NCBI GenBank assembly: GCA_023433305.1 | Contig: JAEZCZ010000021.1 | Span: forward strand, 33,495-97,494 | Source: Pseudomonadota bacterium | GTDB taxonomy: Bacteria; Pseudomonadota; Alphaproteobacteria; Sphingomonadales; Sphingomonadaceae | DNA: 64,000 bases | Direction of reading: 5' to 3' | In this document: positions 8,721 through 17,151 of the stretch, piece by piece | Layout: each line of letters opens with the position of its first letter | How positions within the stretch are numbered: position 1 is the first letter of the stretch | The notes under the pieces: generated by a model | What the model saw: the letters and a program-made list of their open reading frames with translations, nothing else | The model's database searches: none | Told to the model about the DNA's origin: nothing | Translations under genes and position numbers: made by a program

Positions 8721-8747
8721 GCCAAGCGGGGCCATTTCACCGCTGGC
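8721..8747. terminator. Weak stem-loop after the PLP decarboxylase gene
   Basis: GCCAAGCGG (8721-8729) pairs with CCGCTGGC (8740-8747) with one bulged A and a 10-nt loop, 15 nt after the decarboxylase stop and before the convergent cyd genes. No T-tract follows; this is a candidate only. The rest of 8706-8904 shows no gene. Confidence 0.3.
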
Positions 8748-8904
8748 GAATGACCCCCATTGAGGCGACGTGCGGGGATCAAGGGGCCAAAGGTTCACTG
8801 CCGGGCCGTATACCACAAAGACCGAACGCTAACCTTGGGCATTGACCGTGAGAAGGCAGTACACCCACCCCCCGGTGCTACTCTGGTGATTAAGCCTCCT
8901 GTGT

Positions 8905-9027
8905 TTACCCGATCCAGAGCCTCAACAACCAGGCCACGACGCCCAGGGCCAATATGCTCGCCGTCCATATGCCGGCCATCCAGGCGAGCCGCTTCCACAG
9001 CGGAGAGCGGTCAGCGTCGGCCTCCAC
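8905..9027 (-). CDS. Small third subunit of cytochrome bd oxidase (DUF2474/CydX-like), 40 aa
   Basis: A 40-codon gene starting at GTG 9027, 1 bp after the cydB stop, and ending TAA at 8905. The product is an acidic N-terminus, SPLWKR, then a single transmembrane helix of about 20 residues (MAGIWTASILALGVVAWLL) and a short LWIG tail. This matches the tiny DUF2474 proteins encoded immediately after cydB in many Proteobacteria; CydX-type subunits stabilise the haem-containing CydAB core. A GAGGG Shine-Dalgarno overlaps the end of cydB. The assignment rests on position, size and one membrane helix. Confidence 0.85.
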   Translation of the reverse strand: MEADADRSPLWKRLAWMAGIWTASILALGVVAWLLRLWIG

Positions 9028-9028
9028 C

Positions 9029-10024
9029 CTAGTGATATCCCTCGCCGCCCACCTTGCCGCGAAACACCCAGTAGGCCCAGCCAGTATAGGCGAGGATAAG
9101 CGGCAGGGTGATCGCCACGCCGATCAGCATGAAAACCTGGCTGCTTTCGGGAGCTGCAGCGTCCCATATGCTGATGCCGGGTGGCACCACATTCGGCCAC
9201 ATGGTGACGCCGAGGCCCGCCATGCCGAGCAGGAACAGGCCGAGGGCGAGCAGGAAGGGAGCCAGCTCCTTGCGCCGGCGCAGGGCCCAAAACAACCCAA
9301 AGGCTACGATCGCGGTCAGCAGCGGCACCTGACTAGCGAACAGGATGTTGGGCATCTCCAGCCAACGTTGGCGATATTCTTCCAGCAGCACGAGGTTATA
9401 GGCGCTGACCGCCGCCATTAGCACCAGCGTGGCGATCGCGGCGCGGATGGCGAGGCGGTAAGCGTGGACCTGTACGTCCCCTTCGAGCTTCCAGATCATC
9501 CAGCATGCGCCGAGCAATGCGTAGCCGGCCACCGTGCCGAGCCCGGTCAGCAGCGTGTAGGGCGTCAGCCAGTCCCACCAGCTGCCGGCATAGGCGCGGT
9601 CCGAAACTTCTATCCCCTGCAGCAGCGCGCCGAGGATCATCCCTTGGGCCATTGCCGCGACGAGCGAGCCGCCGAAGAAGGCGCCGTCCCACAGCGGCCG
9701 GTGCGCCTCGTCGCGCCAGCGGAACTCGAACGCTACACCGCGAAACACCAAGCCGAGCAGCATCGCGATGATCAGCGGATAGGTCGCCGGCAGGATCACC
9801 GCGTAGGCCAGCGGGAAAGCCGCCAGCAGTCCGCCGCCGCCAAGCACGAGCCAAGTTTCGTTGCCGTCCCAAACCGGCGCGATCGAGTTCATCGCCCGGT
9901 TGCGCCCGTGGCCGACCGTGACCGTAGGAAAGAGGATGCCGATGCCGAGGTCGAACCCGTCCATCACTACATAGGCGAAGACCGCGAAGGCGATGATGAA
10001 GGCCCAGATGACGGTCAGGTCCAT
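9029..10024 (-). CDS. cydB: Cytochrome bd ubiquinol oxidase subunit II
   Basis: 331-aa integral membrane protein with about eight to nine helices. It shows the family's N-terminal DGFDLGIG motif, the NSIAPVWDGNETWLV block and GVTMWPNVVPP near the C-terminus. With CydA it forms the quinol oxidase that reduces O2 to water without pumping protons. ATG 10024 shares one base with the cydA stop (TGATG), so translation is coupled. It is followed directly by the 40-aa third subunit. Confidence 0.96.
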   Translation of the reverse strand: MDLTVIWAFIIAFAVFAYVVMDGFDLGIGILFPTVTVGHGRNRAMNSIAPVWDGNETWLVLGGGGLLAAFPLAYAVILPATYPLIIAMLLGLVFRGVAFEFRWRDEAHRPLWDGAFFGGSLVAAMAQGMILGALLQGIEVSDRAYAGSWWDWLTPYTLLTGLGTVAGYALLGACWMIWKLEGDVQVHAYRLAIRAAIATLVLMAAVSAYNLVLLEEYRQRWLEMPNILFASQVPLLTAIVAFGLFWALRRRKELAPFLLALGLFLLGMAGLGVTMWPNVVPPGISIWDAAAPESSQVFMLIGVAITLPLILAYTGWAYWVFRGKVGGEGYH

Positions 10025-11466
10025 CAGGCGTCCTCCGGCCCGTCGGGCAGCGGATCGGCGCCGCCCGGGTTCTGCGCCGGTCCGGGCACGGTGCCGGCCG
10101 TGCGGATCGGCCCGCGCTCGCTCGCCTTGACCCCGCTCTCGTGCGGGTGCGGCGGCTTGCCCATCAGCTTGAGGATATACCAGGTGCCCGCGCCGAAAAC
10201 CGCGAAGTAGACCACCACGAAGGCGAGCAGCGAGGCGGCCACGGCCGGCGCGCTGATCGGCGCGACGGCGTCGGCGGTTCGCAGGAGGCCGTAGATTGTC
10301 CACGGCTGGCGGCCCACTTCGGTCGTCACCCAACCGGCGATCACCGCGACGAACCCGGATGGCGCCATGACCAGCGCGAAGCGGTGCAGCAGCCGCCAGT
10401 CGTAGAGGGTGCCCCGCCAGCGAGCCCACAGGCTAAGCACGCCGAGGCCGAGCATCAGGAAGCCGAGCCCGACCATGGCGCGGAACGACCAGAACACGAT
10501 CGCGACTGGCGGCTGCTCATCGTCGGGCACCGTGTCGAGACCCGCTATCGGCCCATCGAGGGTATGTTCGAGGATCAGGCTGCCAAGCTTGGGGATTCCG
10601 ATCCCATAATCGAGCCGCTGCTCCGGGTCGTTCGGAATGCCGAACAGGTAGAGCGGTGCGCCCTCGGCATGGCTCTCGTAATGCCCTTCCATCGCCAACA
10701 CCTTCGGCCGCTGATGCTCGTAAGTGTTCAGACCATGCAGGTCGCCGACGACAATTTGTACCGGCGCGACCAGTGCGGCCATCCACATCGCCATCGAGAA
10801 CATCTTGCGCGCGTGGAGGTTGGTCCGGTCCTTTAGCAGGTGCCAGGCGCCCACGCCGCCGACCACCAGCGCGGTCGTCAGGTAAGCCGCGGTGACCGTG
10901 TGAACCAGCCGGATCGGAAAGCTCGGGTTGAACACGATCGGCCACCAGCTTTCGCCGGGTAGGAACTGGCCCTTGGCGCCCATCACGTGACCCTGGGGCG
11001 TCTGCATCCACGAATTGACCGAGAGGATCCAGAACGCCGAGACAAAAGTGCCGAGCGCGACCATCAGCGTAGCGGTGAAGTGCAGCTTGCGTCCGACGCG
11101 CTCCATTCCGAACAGCATGACGCCAAGGAATCCTGCCTCGAGAAAGAAGGCGGTCAGCACCTCGTAGGCCATCAGCGGTCCGATAACCGGGCCGGCGAGG
11201 TCGGAGAACACCGACCAGTTGGTGCCGAACTGGTAGGACAGCACGATCCCCGAAACCACGCCCATCGCGAAGGTGATGGCGAATATCTTCAGCCAGTAGC
11301 GGAAAAGGTCGATATAGAGCGGCTTACCGGTCTTGAGCCAAAGCCCCTCGAGCACCGCGAGATAGCTTGCCAGCCCGATCGAGAACGACGGGAATATGAA
11401 GTGAAAGCTCACCGTAAAGGCAAACTGCAGCCGCGCGAGGAGGAGGGCGTCGAAGTCCGTCAGCAT
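10024..11466 (-). CDS. cydA: Cytochrome bd ubiquinol oxidase subunit I (CIO type)
   Basis: 480-aa membrane subunit binding haems b558, b595 and d. Likely haem ligands by comparison with the E. coli enzyme are His22 (SFHFIFP), the His in RLVHTVTAAY and the Met in FRAMVGLGF. The quinol-loop region NTYEHQRPK...AMEGHYES is short, and the GRQPWTIYG motif is of the cyanide-insensitive (CioA) type. ATG 11466 fits the family start; the frame extends to a TTG at 11499. No clear Shine-Dalgarno is seen. It lies between the two halves of the XrtA cluster. Confidence 0.95.
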   Translation of the reverse strand: MLTDFDALLLARLQFAFTVSFHFIFPSFSIGLASYLAVLEGLWLKTGKPLYIDLFRYWLKIFAITFAMGVVSGIVLSYQFGTNWSVFSDLAGPVIGPLMAYEVLTAFFLEAGFLGVMLFGMERVGRKLHFTATLMVALGTFVSAFWILSVNSWMQTPQGHVMGAKGQFLPGESWWPIVFNPSFPIRLVHTVTAAYLTTALVVGGVGAWHLLKDRTNLHARKMFSMAMWMAALVAPVQIVVGDLHGLNTYEHQRPKVLAMEGHYESHAEGAPLYLFGIPNDPEQRLDYGIGIPKLGSLILEHTLDGPIAGLDTVPDDEQPPVAIVFWSFRAMVGLGFLMLGLGVLSLWARWRGTLYDWRLLHRFALVMAPSGFVAVIAGWVTTEVGRQPWTIYGLLRTADAVAPISAPAVAASLLAFVVVYFAVFGAGTWYILKLMGKPPHPHESGVKASERGPIRTAGTVPGPAQNPGGADPLPDGPEDA

Positions 11467-11562
11467 CGCGCTAATGGCTTTAGGCCAGCAGAGGCGCAAA
11501 TGTAAGGCGTGAACACCGCAGGTGGTGTTGCAGTTTAAACACGTCGGTGGCCCCAGAGCTGC

Positions 11563-11628
11563 AAGTGGCCGGAAGCCGACAGTCTAGTCACATCGGACAA
11601 ACGCAGCGGAGCTGCCGGTCGGCCACTT
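11563..11628. repeat. Spaced inverted repeat in the cyd promoter region
   Basis: AAGTGGCC (11563-11570) and GGCCACTT (11621-11628) form a perfect 8-bp inverted repeat about 50 bp apart, 97-162 bp upstream of the cydA start and downstream of the alcohol dehydrogenase stop. It could be an operator pair, a degraded repeat element or chance. Nothing else is recognisable in 11467-11736. Confidence 0.25.
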
Positions 11629-11736
11629 GAGACCAGAGCCAATAGTTCGCTTTCGCGCTCCTTCGCACGCCCAAACCGGGCCGACCGATGCCGGCCCATG
11701 AGTGGTCATAGCAGCGCTTCTAAGCCGGGTACCGGG

Positions 11737-12918
11737 TCAGTTCACCATTTCCGGCTTGAGGATCACCTTGGTCCAGGTGTCCTGCTCGTCGTGGAAGCAC
11801 TTGTAACCTTTTGGCGCCTCCTCGAGCGGCAGGCGATGGCTGATGAGGAAGGTCGTATCGAGCGTGCCGTCCTCGATCATCGCCAGCAGCTTGCGGGTGT
11901 ATTTCTGGACGTGGGTTTGGCCGCTACGGATCTGCAGGCCCTTTTCCATCAGCGCGCCCAGCGGAAACTTGTCACTCATCCCGCCGTAAACGCCAGGGAT
12001 CGAGACCTTGCCGCCGAAGCGCACCGCGAGCAGCGCCTGCTTGAGCGCCGCGGCGCGATCGACGCCGTAGGCGGCCTTCTGTTTCACGGCGTCGATCATG
12101 TTGTCGATCGCGAAGCCGTGGGCTTCCATGCCGACCGCGTCGATCACCGCGTCGACGCCGATGCCGCCGGACATTTCCATCAACGCCTCACGCACGTCGG
12201 TCTCGCGGAAGTTGATCGCCTCGGCGCCTAGCTGACGCGCCAGTTCCAGCCGGTGCGGGTAGTGGTCGATGGCGATTACCTTGGCCGCGCCCATCGCCAG
12301 CGCGGATTGAATCGCGAACAGGCCGACCGGCCCGCATCCCCAGACCGCGACGGTGTCGTCGGGCTGGATGTCGGCGTTCTCGGCCGCCATCCAGCCGGTC
12401 GGCAGGATGTCGGTCAGGAACAGGACCTTGTCGTCCTCCAGGTGATCGGGGACCTCGACCGGGCCGACATCGGAGAACGGCACGCGGACATATTCGGCCT
12501 GCCCGCCCGAGTAGCCGCCGGTCATGTGCGAGTATCCGAAGATGCCCGCCGTCGGGTGGCCGTACAGCGAAGCCGGCATGTCCTGCTTCTCGACCGGGTT
12601 CGAGTTCTCGCAGGCGGAGTATTGCTCGATATGGCAATGGAAGCAGCCGCCGCAGCTGATCGTGAAGGGTACGATCACCCGGCTGCCCTTCTTGAGCGTC
12701 GATTTCGGCCCGGTCTCGACCACCTCGCCCATGAACTCATGACCGAGCACGTCGCCCGGCAGCAAGCCGGGGATGACGTTGTCGTAAAGATGCAGGTCGG
12801 AGCCGCAGATCGCGGTGCTGGTGACCTTGATGATGGCATCGCGAGGGTTGACGATCTCAGGATCGGGGATGGTCTCGACGCGAACGTCTTGGGTGCCGTG
12901 CCAGGTGAGCGCGCGCAT
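11737..12918 (-). CDS. Zinc-dependent alcohol dehydrogenase
   Basis: 393-aa medium-chain dehydrogenase. Catalytic zinc ligands lie in CGSDLH and GHEFMGE; the structural zinc lobe is CGGCFHCHIEQYSAC; the NAD-binding loop is WGCGPVGLFA. It resembles the glutathione-independent formaldehyde dehydrogenase-like branch often annotated only as zinc-dependent alcohol dehydrogenase; the substrate cannot be told. A GGGAGG Shine-Dalgarno precedes ATG 12918, which shares one base with the stop of the SRPBCC gene, so the two form an operon. Confidence 0.92.
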   Translation of the reverse strand: MRALTWHGTQDVRVETIPDPEIVNPRDAIIKVTSTAICGSDLHLYDNVIPGLLPGDVLGHEFMGEVVETGPKSTLKKGSRVIVPFTISCGGCFHCHIEQYSACENSNPVEKQDMPASLYGHPTAGIFGYSHMTGGYSGGQAEYVRVPFSDVGPVEVPDHLEDDKVLFLTDILPTGWMAAENADIQPDDTVAVWGCGPVGLFAIQSALAMGAAKVIAIDHYPHRLELARQLGAEAINFRETDVREALMEMSGGIGVDAVIDAVGMEAHGFAIDNMIDAVKQKAAYGVDRAAALKQALLAVRFGGKVSIPGVYGGMSDKFPLGALMEKGLQIRSGQTHVQKYTRKLLAMIEDGTLDTTFLISHRLPLEEAPKGYKCFHDEQDTWTKVILKPEMVN

Positions 12919-13568
12919 CAGGCGTCCTCCCTTTCTCTTTCATGTTGTCGGGCGGCGCGGGTGTCTTCCTTGCGACGGGCCGAGGTGGCGATCTCGCCCG
13001 TCTCCATCAGCATCTTGAAGCGCTTCAGGTCGTGCCGCGCCTGGATCGCCGGTTCGCGCTGGAACAGCTTGGCGATGGCCTTGCCGAGCTCGCCGCCCGG
13101 CGGATCGTAGGCGATGACGAGCCCGACGCGAGTGCCCCGATCGCCCGGCGCGTCCTTGAACGTGACGCGCCCCTCGGTCTGGATGTCCGAGCCCGGCACC
13201 GAGCGCCAGGCGATCAGCTCGCCCGGGGTGTCCTCGGTGATCTCGGTCTCGACATCGACGGTGCGGCGGGCCGGCGCCTTGATGATCCAGACCGCACGGC
13301 CGTCGCCCTTGTCGGTGACCTTCTCGAGGTTCTCCATGAACTGCGCGAGGTTCGAGAACTCGCGCCAAAAGGCGTAGAGCTCCGCGCGTGGCTTGCGGAT
13401 GGTCACCGTCCGGCCGACCACGTCTTTCCCGCGGCGGGTGAACCACGGCGCATCGTCACTGGCGTCGCGGGTCTTGCGGCTCATTAGGAAAGCGCCGAGC
13501 GCTGCCGCGCCAAGCGCCAATCCAATGCCCGCGGCGGCCTCGACCTTCGCTGTCGCGCTGTCTTTCAT
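12918..13568 (-). CDS. SRPBCC family (START-like) membrane-anchored protein
   Basis: 216 aa. An N-terminal helix AAAGIGLALGAAALGAFLMS (residues about 10-30) probably anchors it, followed by an SRPBCC ligand-binding domain with FWREFSNLAQFMENLE and the WRSVPGSDIQTEGRV block, and a charged Arg/Glu tail. This cyclase/dehydrase-like family is often found beside the same zinc alcohol dehydrogenase. ATG 13568 has GGAG 10 nt upstream; the frame stays open much further but without a better start. Ligand unknown. Confidence 0.85.
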   Translation of the reverse strand: MKDSATAKVEAAAGIGLALGAAALGAFLMSRKTRDASDDAPWFTRRGKDVVGRTVTIRKPRAELYAFWREFSNLAQFMENLEKVTDKGDGRAVWIIKAPARRTVDVETEITEDTPGELIAWRSVPGSDIQTEGRVTFKDAPGDRGTRVGLVIAYDPPGGELGKAIAKLFQREPAIQARHDLKRFKMLMETGEIATSARRKEDTRAARQHEREREDA

Positions 13569-13941
13569 GTCATTGAAACTCCGGCTGTTATGAGGCCAAG
13601 ACATGGGCGAGCGCCTTGTTCCCGAGCCGAGGGACGCTTTCGGCGGGCATCGACGAGGCGTTTGGTACACGCGGCAGGCATCGTGAAGGTCAGGGCCGAG
13701 TTGCCGATCCGGCCCTCCGCGCCGCGCCATGCCGGGGGCCGTCGCGTCCCGAGCACGCTCCGGCTCCGTTAAAGGTCTCCGCGGGCGGTCGTCCCGCATC
13801 GGGACACCGGCTCTCAAACCCGCTGTTTCGCGCGGTTTTCGGGCTCAAGACTAACGGGATGTTCACCCTTTGCGGCCAGAAGGCAGCCGGCATCACAGGC
13901 GGGCTGAGAACGGCCTGCACCCCATCGCGAGGACGTTCGAC
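13569..13941. other. Gene-free promoter region of the exopolysaccharide operon
   Basis: 373 bp between the divergent SRPBCC gene and the exopolysaccharide export gene. Long antisense frames cross it, but none has family resemblance or a ribosome binding site. It must hold promoters for both directions; I could not identify convincing -35/-10 boxes, a riboswitch or an RNA gene. Confidence 0.5.
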
Positions 13942-14580
13942 ATGCGCATGACCCGAACTGCCCAGGCTGCCGCGGCGGCGAGCGCGCTGCTTATGCTCTC
14001 GGGCTGCGGCGGATCGAGTGGGCCGCAGCTCGCGCCCGCCAGCTTCGTCGCCATGCAGGAAGGGCCCGGCGAAGAATACGTGATCGGGCCCCTCGACAAG
14101 TTGACGGTGCACGTGTGGCGCAACGACGAGCTGGGCGCGCAAGTCCAGGTCCGGCCCGACGGGCGGATCACCACTCCGCTGGTCGCCGATATGCCGGCGG
14201 TGGGCAAGACGCCCACGATGCTCGCCGAGGACATCCGCCTGCAGCTTTCGCAATATATCGCCGAGCCGCTGGTGACGGTGATCGTCAACGAATTCGCCGG
14301 CACCTTCAGTCAGCAGATCCGCGTGGTCGGGGCGACCGAGAAGCCGGCCTCGCTGCCGTACCGCGCCAACATGACGTTGCTCGACGCGATGATCGCAGTG
14401 GGCGGACTGAGCGAGTTCGCGAGCGGCAACCGCGCCAAGCTGATCCGCTTCGACAAAAGCGAGGGCCGCCAGCGCGAATACGCGCTGCGTCTCGGCGACC
14501 TGCTCAAGGACGGCCAGAGCAAGGCCAACGTCATGCTCGCGCCGGGCGATGTGATCATCATCCCCGAGAGCATGTTCTGA
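13942..14580 (+). CDS. Polysaccharide export outer-membrane lipoprotein, XrtA system
   Basis: 212-aa Wza-like protein. The signal peptide ends in a clear lipobox, LSGC with Cys22. The mature part carries the Poly_export domain (YVIGPLDKLTVHVWRNDELGAQVQVRPDG) and one SLBB-like domain (IRVVGATEKPASLPYR...LLDAMIAVGG) and ends APGDVIIIPESMF. It forms the outer-membrane channel for the exopolysaccharide. Length is typical of the short exosortase-associated export proteins. It is the first gene of the ten-gene plus-strand operon; the next gene begins 13 bp after its stop. Confidence 0.93.
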   Translation: MRMTRTAQAAAAASALLMLSGCGGSSGPQLAPASFVAMQEGPGEEYVIGPLDKLTVHVWRNDELGAQVQVRPDGRITTPLVADMPAVGKTPTMLAEDIRLQLSQYIAEPLVTVIVNEFAGTFSQQIRVVGATEKPASLPYRANMTLLDAMIAVGGLSEFASGNRAKLIRFDKSEGRQREYALRLGDLLKDGQSKANVMLAPGDVIIIPESMF

Positions 14581-14593
14581 GGGAGCTGGGCGC

Positions 14594-16114
14594 TTGAACG
14601 TCCTCATCGAAGAGCTGCGTGCCGCACTGTGGAGCGTGTGGAACCGGCGCTGGCTGGCGCTGGGGGTGGCGTGGGGCGTGTGCCTGCTCGGCTGGATGGC
14701 GCTCGCGCTGATCCCCAACACCTACGAATCGCAGGCGCGAATGTTCGTGCAGCTCGACGACATGCTGGCCGACCAGATCGGGATCGGCGCCGACTCGCGC
14801 AAGCAGGACATCGAGCGCATGCGTCAGACCTTGGTGAGCGCGACCAACCTCGAGAAGATCATCCGCTCGACCCGCATAGGCGACACCGTCACCACGCCGC
14901 GGCAGATGGAGCGCGAGATCGAATCGCTCGCCAAGGACATCAAGCTCGTCAGCGACGAGAAGAACCTGTTCACGATTACAGTGACAAGCGGGCGAGGCGA
15001 CCTCTCTGACGGCGAGAACGCGCAGCTCGCGCAGGATGTCGCGCTTCGGCTGATCGACATCGCGCGCGAGACCAACCTCGGCGGCAGCCGTGGCGAGATG
15101 CGCGAGACGATCGACTTTCTCGACCAGCAGCTCGCCCAGCGTCAGCGGCAGCTCGAGGATGCCGAACAGCGCCGGCTGGCGTTCGAGGCGGAAAATCCGG
15201 AGCTGATCGGTGGGGCCGCGGCAATCTCGAGCCGGCTCGCTTCGACCCGTTCGGAGCTGCGCAGCGTCGAATCCGACCTAGCTGCCGCGCAGAGCGCGCT
15301 CGCCGCGATCGACGGCCAGCTGGCGGGAACGCCGCGCACGCTGATGACGACTGGAGCGGGCGGACCGCGCGCCGCGCTGGCCCAGGCCGAAGCCAACCTC
15401 GCCGCGTTGCGTGGCCGCGGCCTGACCGACAGCCACCCCGACGTGGCCGCGCTTGAACGCCAGATCGCCGCGCTGCGTCCTCAGGCGAACGGGCCGAACG
15501 CCGATGCGGGGGGAACGCCCAACCCGGCGTGGTCCTCACTCCAGGCGATGAAGGTCGAGCGACAATCGAATGTCATGGCCCTCAACTCGCGCGCCGCGGC
15601 ACTTCGCTCCGAGATTGCAGCGATCAGCGCCAACCAGGCGACCGAGCCGGCGGCTTCGGCCGAAGCCCAACGGATTAGCCGCGACTACGAAGTGCTGCGC
15701 AAGCAGTACGACGAACTGCTGGCCGACCGCGAGGAGCTACGCTTGCGTGGCCAGGTCGAGACCGAGCGGAGCTCGGTGAAGTTCGATGTGGTCGATCCGC
15801 CGAGCACGCCGCGCGTGCCTTCTGCGCCGCATCGGCCGCTGCTGCTGCTCGCGGTGCTGATCCTCGGCGCGGGTGCGGGGGCGGGCACGGCTTTCGCGCT
15901 GGGCAAGTTGGGCGGGACGTTCGCGACCGCGGGCAAGCTCGAGCAGACTTTCGAGCTGCCCGTGATCGGCACGATCTCGCACACGCTGACCGACGCGGCG
16001 CGGGCATTGCGCAAGCGCAAGAGCAAGCAGTTCGCGATGGCCTCGGGAGGGCTCGGCGTAATGTTCGTGGTCTTGCTCGGGGTCGAATTCGTCCAGCGCG
16101 GGATGGTGGCCTGA
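14594..16114 (+). CDS. Polysaccharide chain-length determinant, XrtA system (Wzz/GumC-like)
   Basis: 506-aa inner-membrane copolymerase. TM1 is near residues 22-42 and C-terminal membrane segments are near 415-435 and 478-498, with a long periplasmic coiled-coil region between (QQLAQRQRQLEDAEQRR and LRKQYDELLADREELRLR). It controls chain length and couples the export lipoprotein to the tyrosine kinase. It begins with TTG at 14594 behind GGGAGC. It has no cytosolic kinase domain of its own; that is the next gene, whose ATG overlaps this stop (TGATG). Confidence 0.92.
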   Translation: MNVLIEELRAALWSVWNRRWLALGVAWGVCLLGWMALALIPNTYESQARMFVQLDDMLADQIGIGADSRKQDIERMRQTLVSATNLEKIIRSTRIGDTVTTPRQMEREIESLAKDIKLVSDEKNLFTITVTSGRGDLSDGENAQLAQDVALRLIDIARETNLGGSRGEMRETIDFLDQQLAQRQRQLEDAEQRRLAFEAENPELIGGAAAISSRLASTRSELRSVESDLAAAQSALAAIDGQLAGTPRTLMTTGAGGPRAALAQAEANLAALRGRGLTDSHPDVAALERQIAALRPQANGPNADAGGTPNPAWSSLQAMKVERQSNVMALNSRAAALRSEIAAISANQATEPAASAEAQRISRDYEVLRKQYDELLADREELRLRGQVETERSSVKFDVVDPPSTPRVPSAPHRPLLLLAVLILGAGAGAGTAFALGKLGGTFATAGKLEQTFELPVIGTISHTLTDAARALRKRKSKQFAMASGGLGVMFVVLLGVEFVQRGMVA

Positions 16115-17151
16115 TGACCGAGCAAACCAAGATCCCGCTGCCCGAAGGCGAGCCCGGCAAGTCGCTGTTCGAGCGCGCGGAAGGCGCGTTCGGCGGATTC
16201 GACGGATTCAAGCCCGCGTCGGTGCCGAAGGAGCTTGCCGCTCCGACCAATCGACGGGTGCGCAAGGAAGCGAAGGTTGCCGCGGAGTCGCCCGAGGTCT
16301 CCGCGGACCAGCGGGAAACGCCGTCGGCGGCGGCGGCGAGCCCTCCGAGTGCTCCGGGCCCGAATAGCGCGCCACCGGACGTTCGCATCGCCTTTACCGC
16401 CGCACCGCAGCGCATCGACCGCGCCCGGCTCCAGGAGGAAGGGCTGATCGTTCCGGGCGGCGCGGTCACCGGGCTGGTCGAGGAATTCCGCATCGTAAAG
16501 CGGCAGATCCTGCTCTCCGCGCGCGAGACAAGGCTCGATGGCGTCGCTGGTGCGGGTCAGCGCGTCCTGGTCTGTTCGCCGCTACCGGGCGAGGGCAAGA
16601 CTTTCTGCGCCACCAATCTCGCGCTTTCGATCGCCGGCGAGAAGGATAGCGAAGTCCTGCTGGTCGACGCCGATTTCGCCAAGCCGTCGATCCCGGCGCT
16701 GCTCGGATTCTCCAGCGGGGACTCGCCGCTCGGATTGATGGATGCGCTCGCCGACCCCCAGGTGCAGATCGAGGACTGCGTCGTCACGACCGACGTGCCG
16801 GGGCTTTATGTGCTCCCCGCCGGAAATCGCACGGCTTCGGACAGCGAATTCCTCGCGAGCAGCCGCACGGCCGAGGTCCTCGATCGGCTTACCTTGGGAG
16901 CGCCCGACCGGATCGTGATCTTCGATTCACCCCCCGCGCTGGCGGCTTCTCCGGCGGCTGAGCTGGCAAAGTATTGCGGGCAGGCGGTGGTCATCTGCCG
17001 CGCGGACCGCACCGGGCAGAGCGCGCTCGAGGATGCGATGTCGCTGCTATCGGCCTGTCCGGACATCAAGCTGCTGCTCAACTCGGCGAACTTCAGCCCG
17101 AGCGGGCGCCGCTTCGGCGACTATTACGGTTACGGGGGCAGGGGGGCATGA
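16114..17151 (+). CDS. XrtA-associated tyrosine autokinase (CpsD/CapB family)
   Basis: 345-aa BY-kinase ATPase. Walker A is SPLPGEGKT (155-163), Walker A' is VLLVDADFAKPS (181-192), and Walker B is IVIFDSPP. The first 120 residues are Pro/Ala-rich and probably disordered. The C-terminal tyrosine cluster is reduced to DYYGYGG. It works with the chain-length protein, and cycles of autophosphorylation would govern polymer export. Its stop overlaps the start of the outer-membrane protein gene by 4 bp. Confidence 0.92.
   Translation: MTEQTKIPLPEGEPGKSLFERAEGAFGGFDGFKPASVPKELAAPTNRRVRKEAKVAAESPEVSADQRETPSAAAASPPSAPGPNSAPPDVRIAFTAAPQRIDRARLQEEGLIVPGGAVTGLVEEFRIVKRQILLSARETRLDGVAGAGQRVLVCSPLPGEGKTFCATNLALSIAGEKDSEVLLVDADFAKPSIPALLGFSSGDSPLGLMDALADPQVQIEDCVVTTDVPGLYVLPAGNRTASDSEFLASSRTAEVLDRLTLGAPDRIVIFDSPPALAASPAAELAKYCGQAVVICRADRTGQSALEDAMSLLSACPDIKLLLNSANFSPSGRRFGDYYGYGGRGA

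Noticed and set aside
8760..9032. 90-aa plus-strand frame opposite the 40-aa cyd subunit
   Set aside because: No family resemblance; the minus-strand 40-aa frame fits position, size and membrane helix of the DUF2474 subunit.
13690..14721. Antisense 343-codon frame upstream of the export operon
   Set aside because: It is antisense to the export lipoprotein gene and has no recognisable family.
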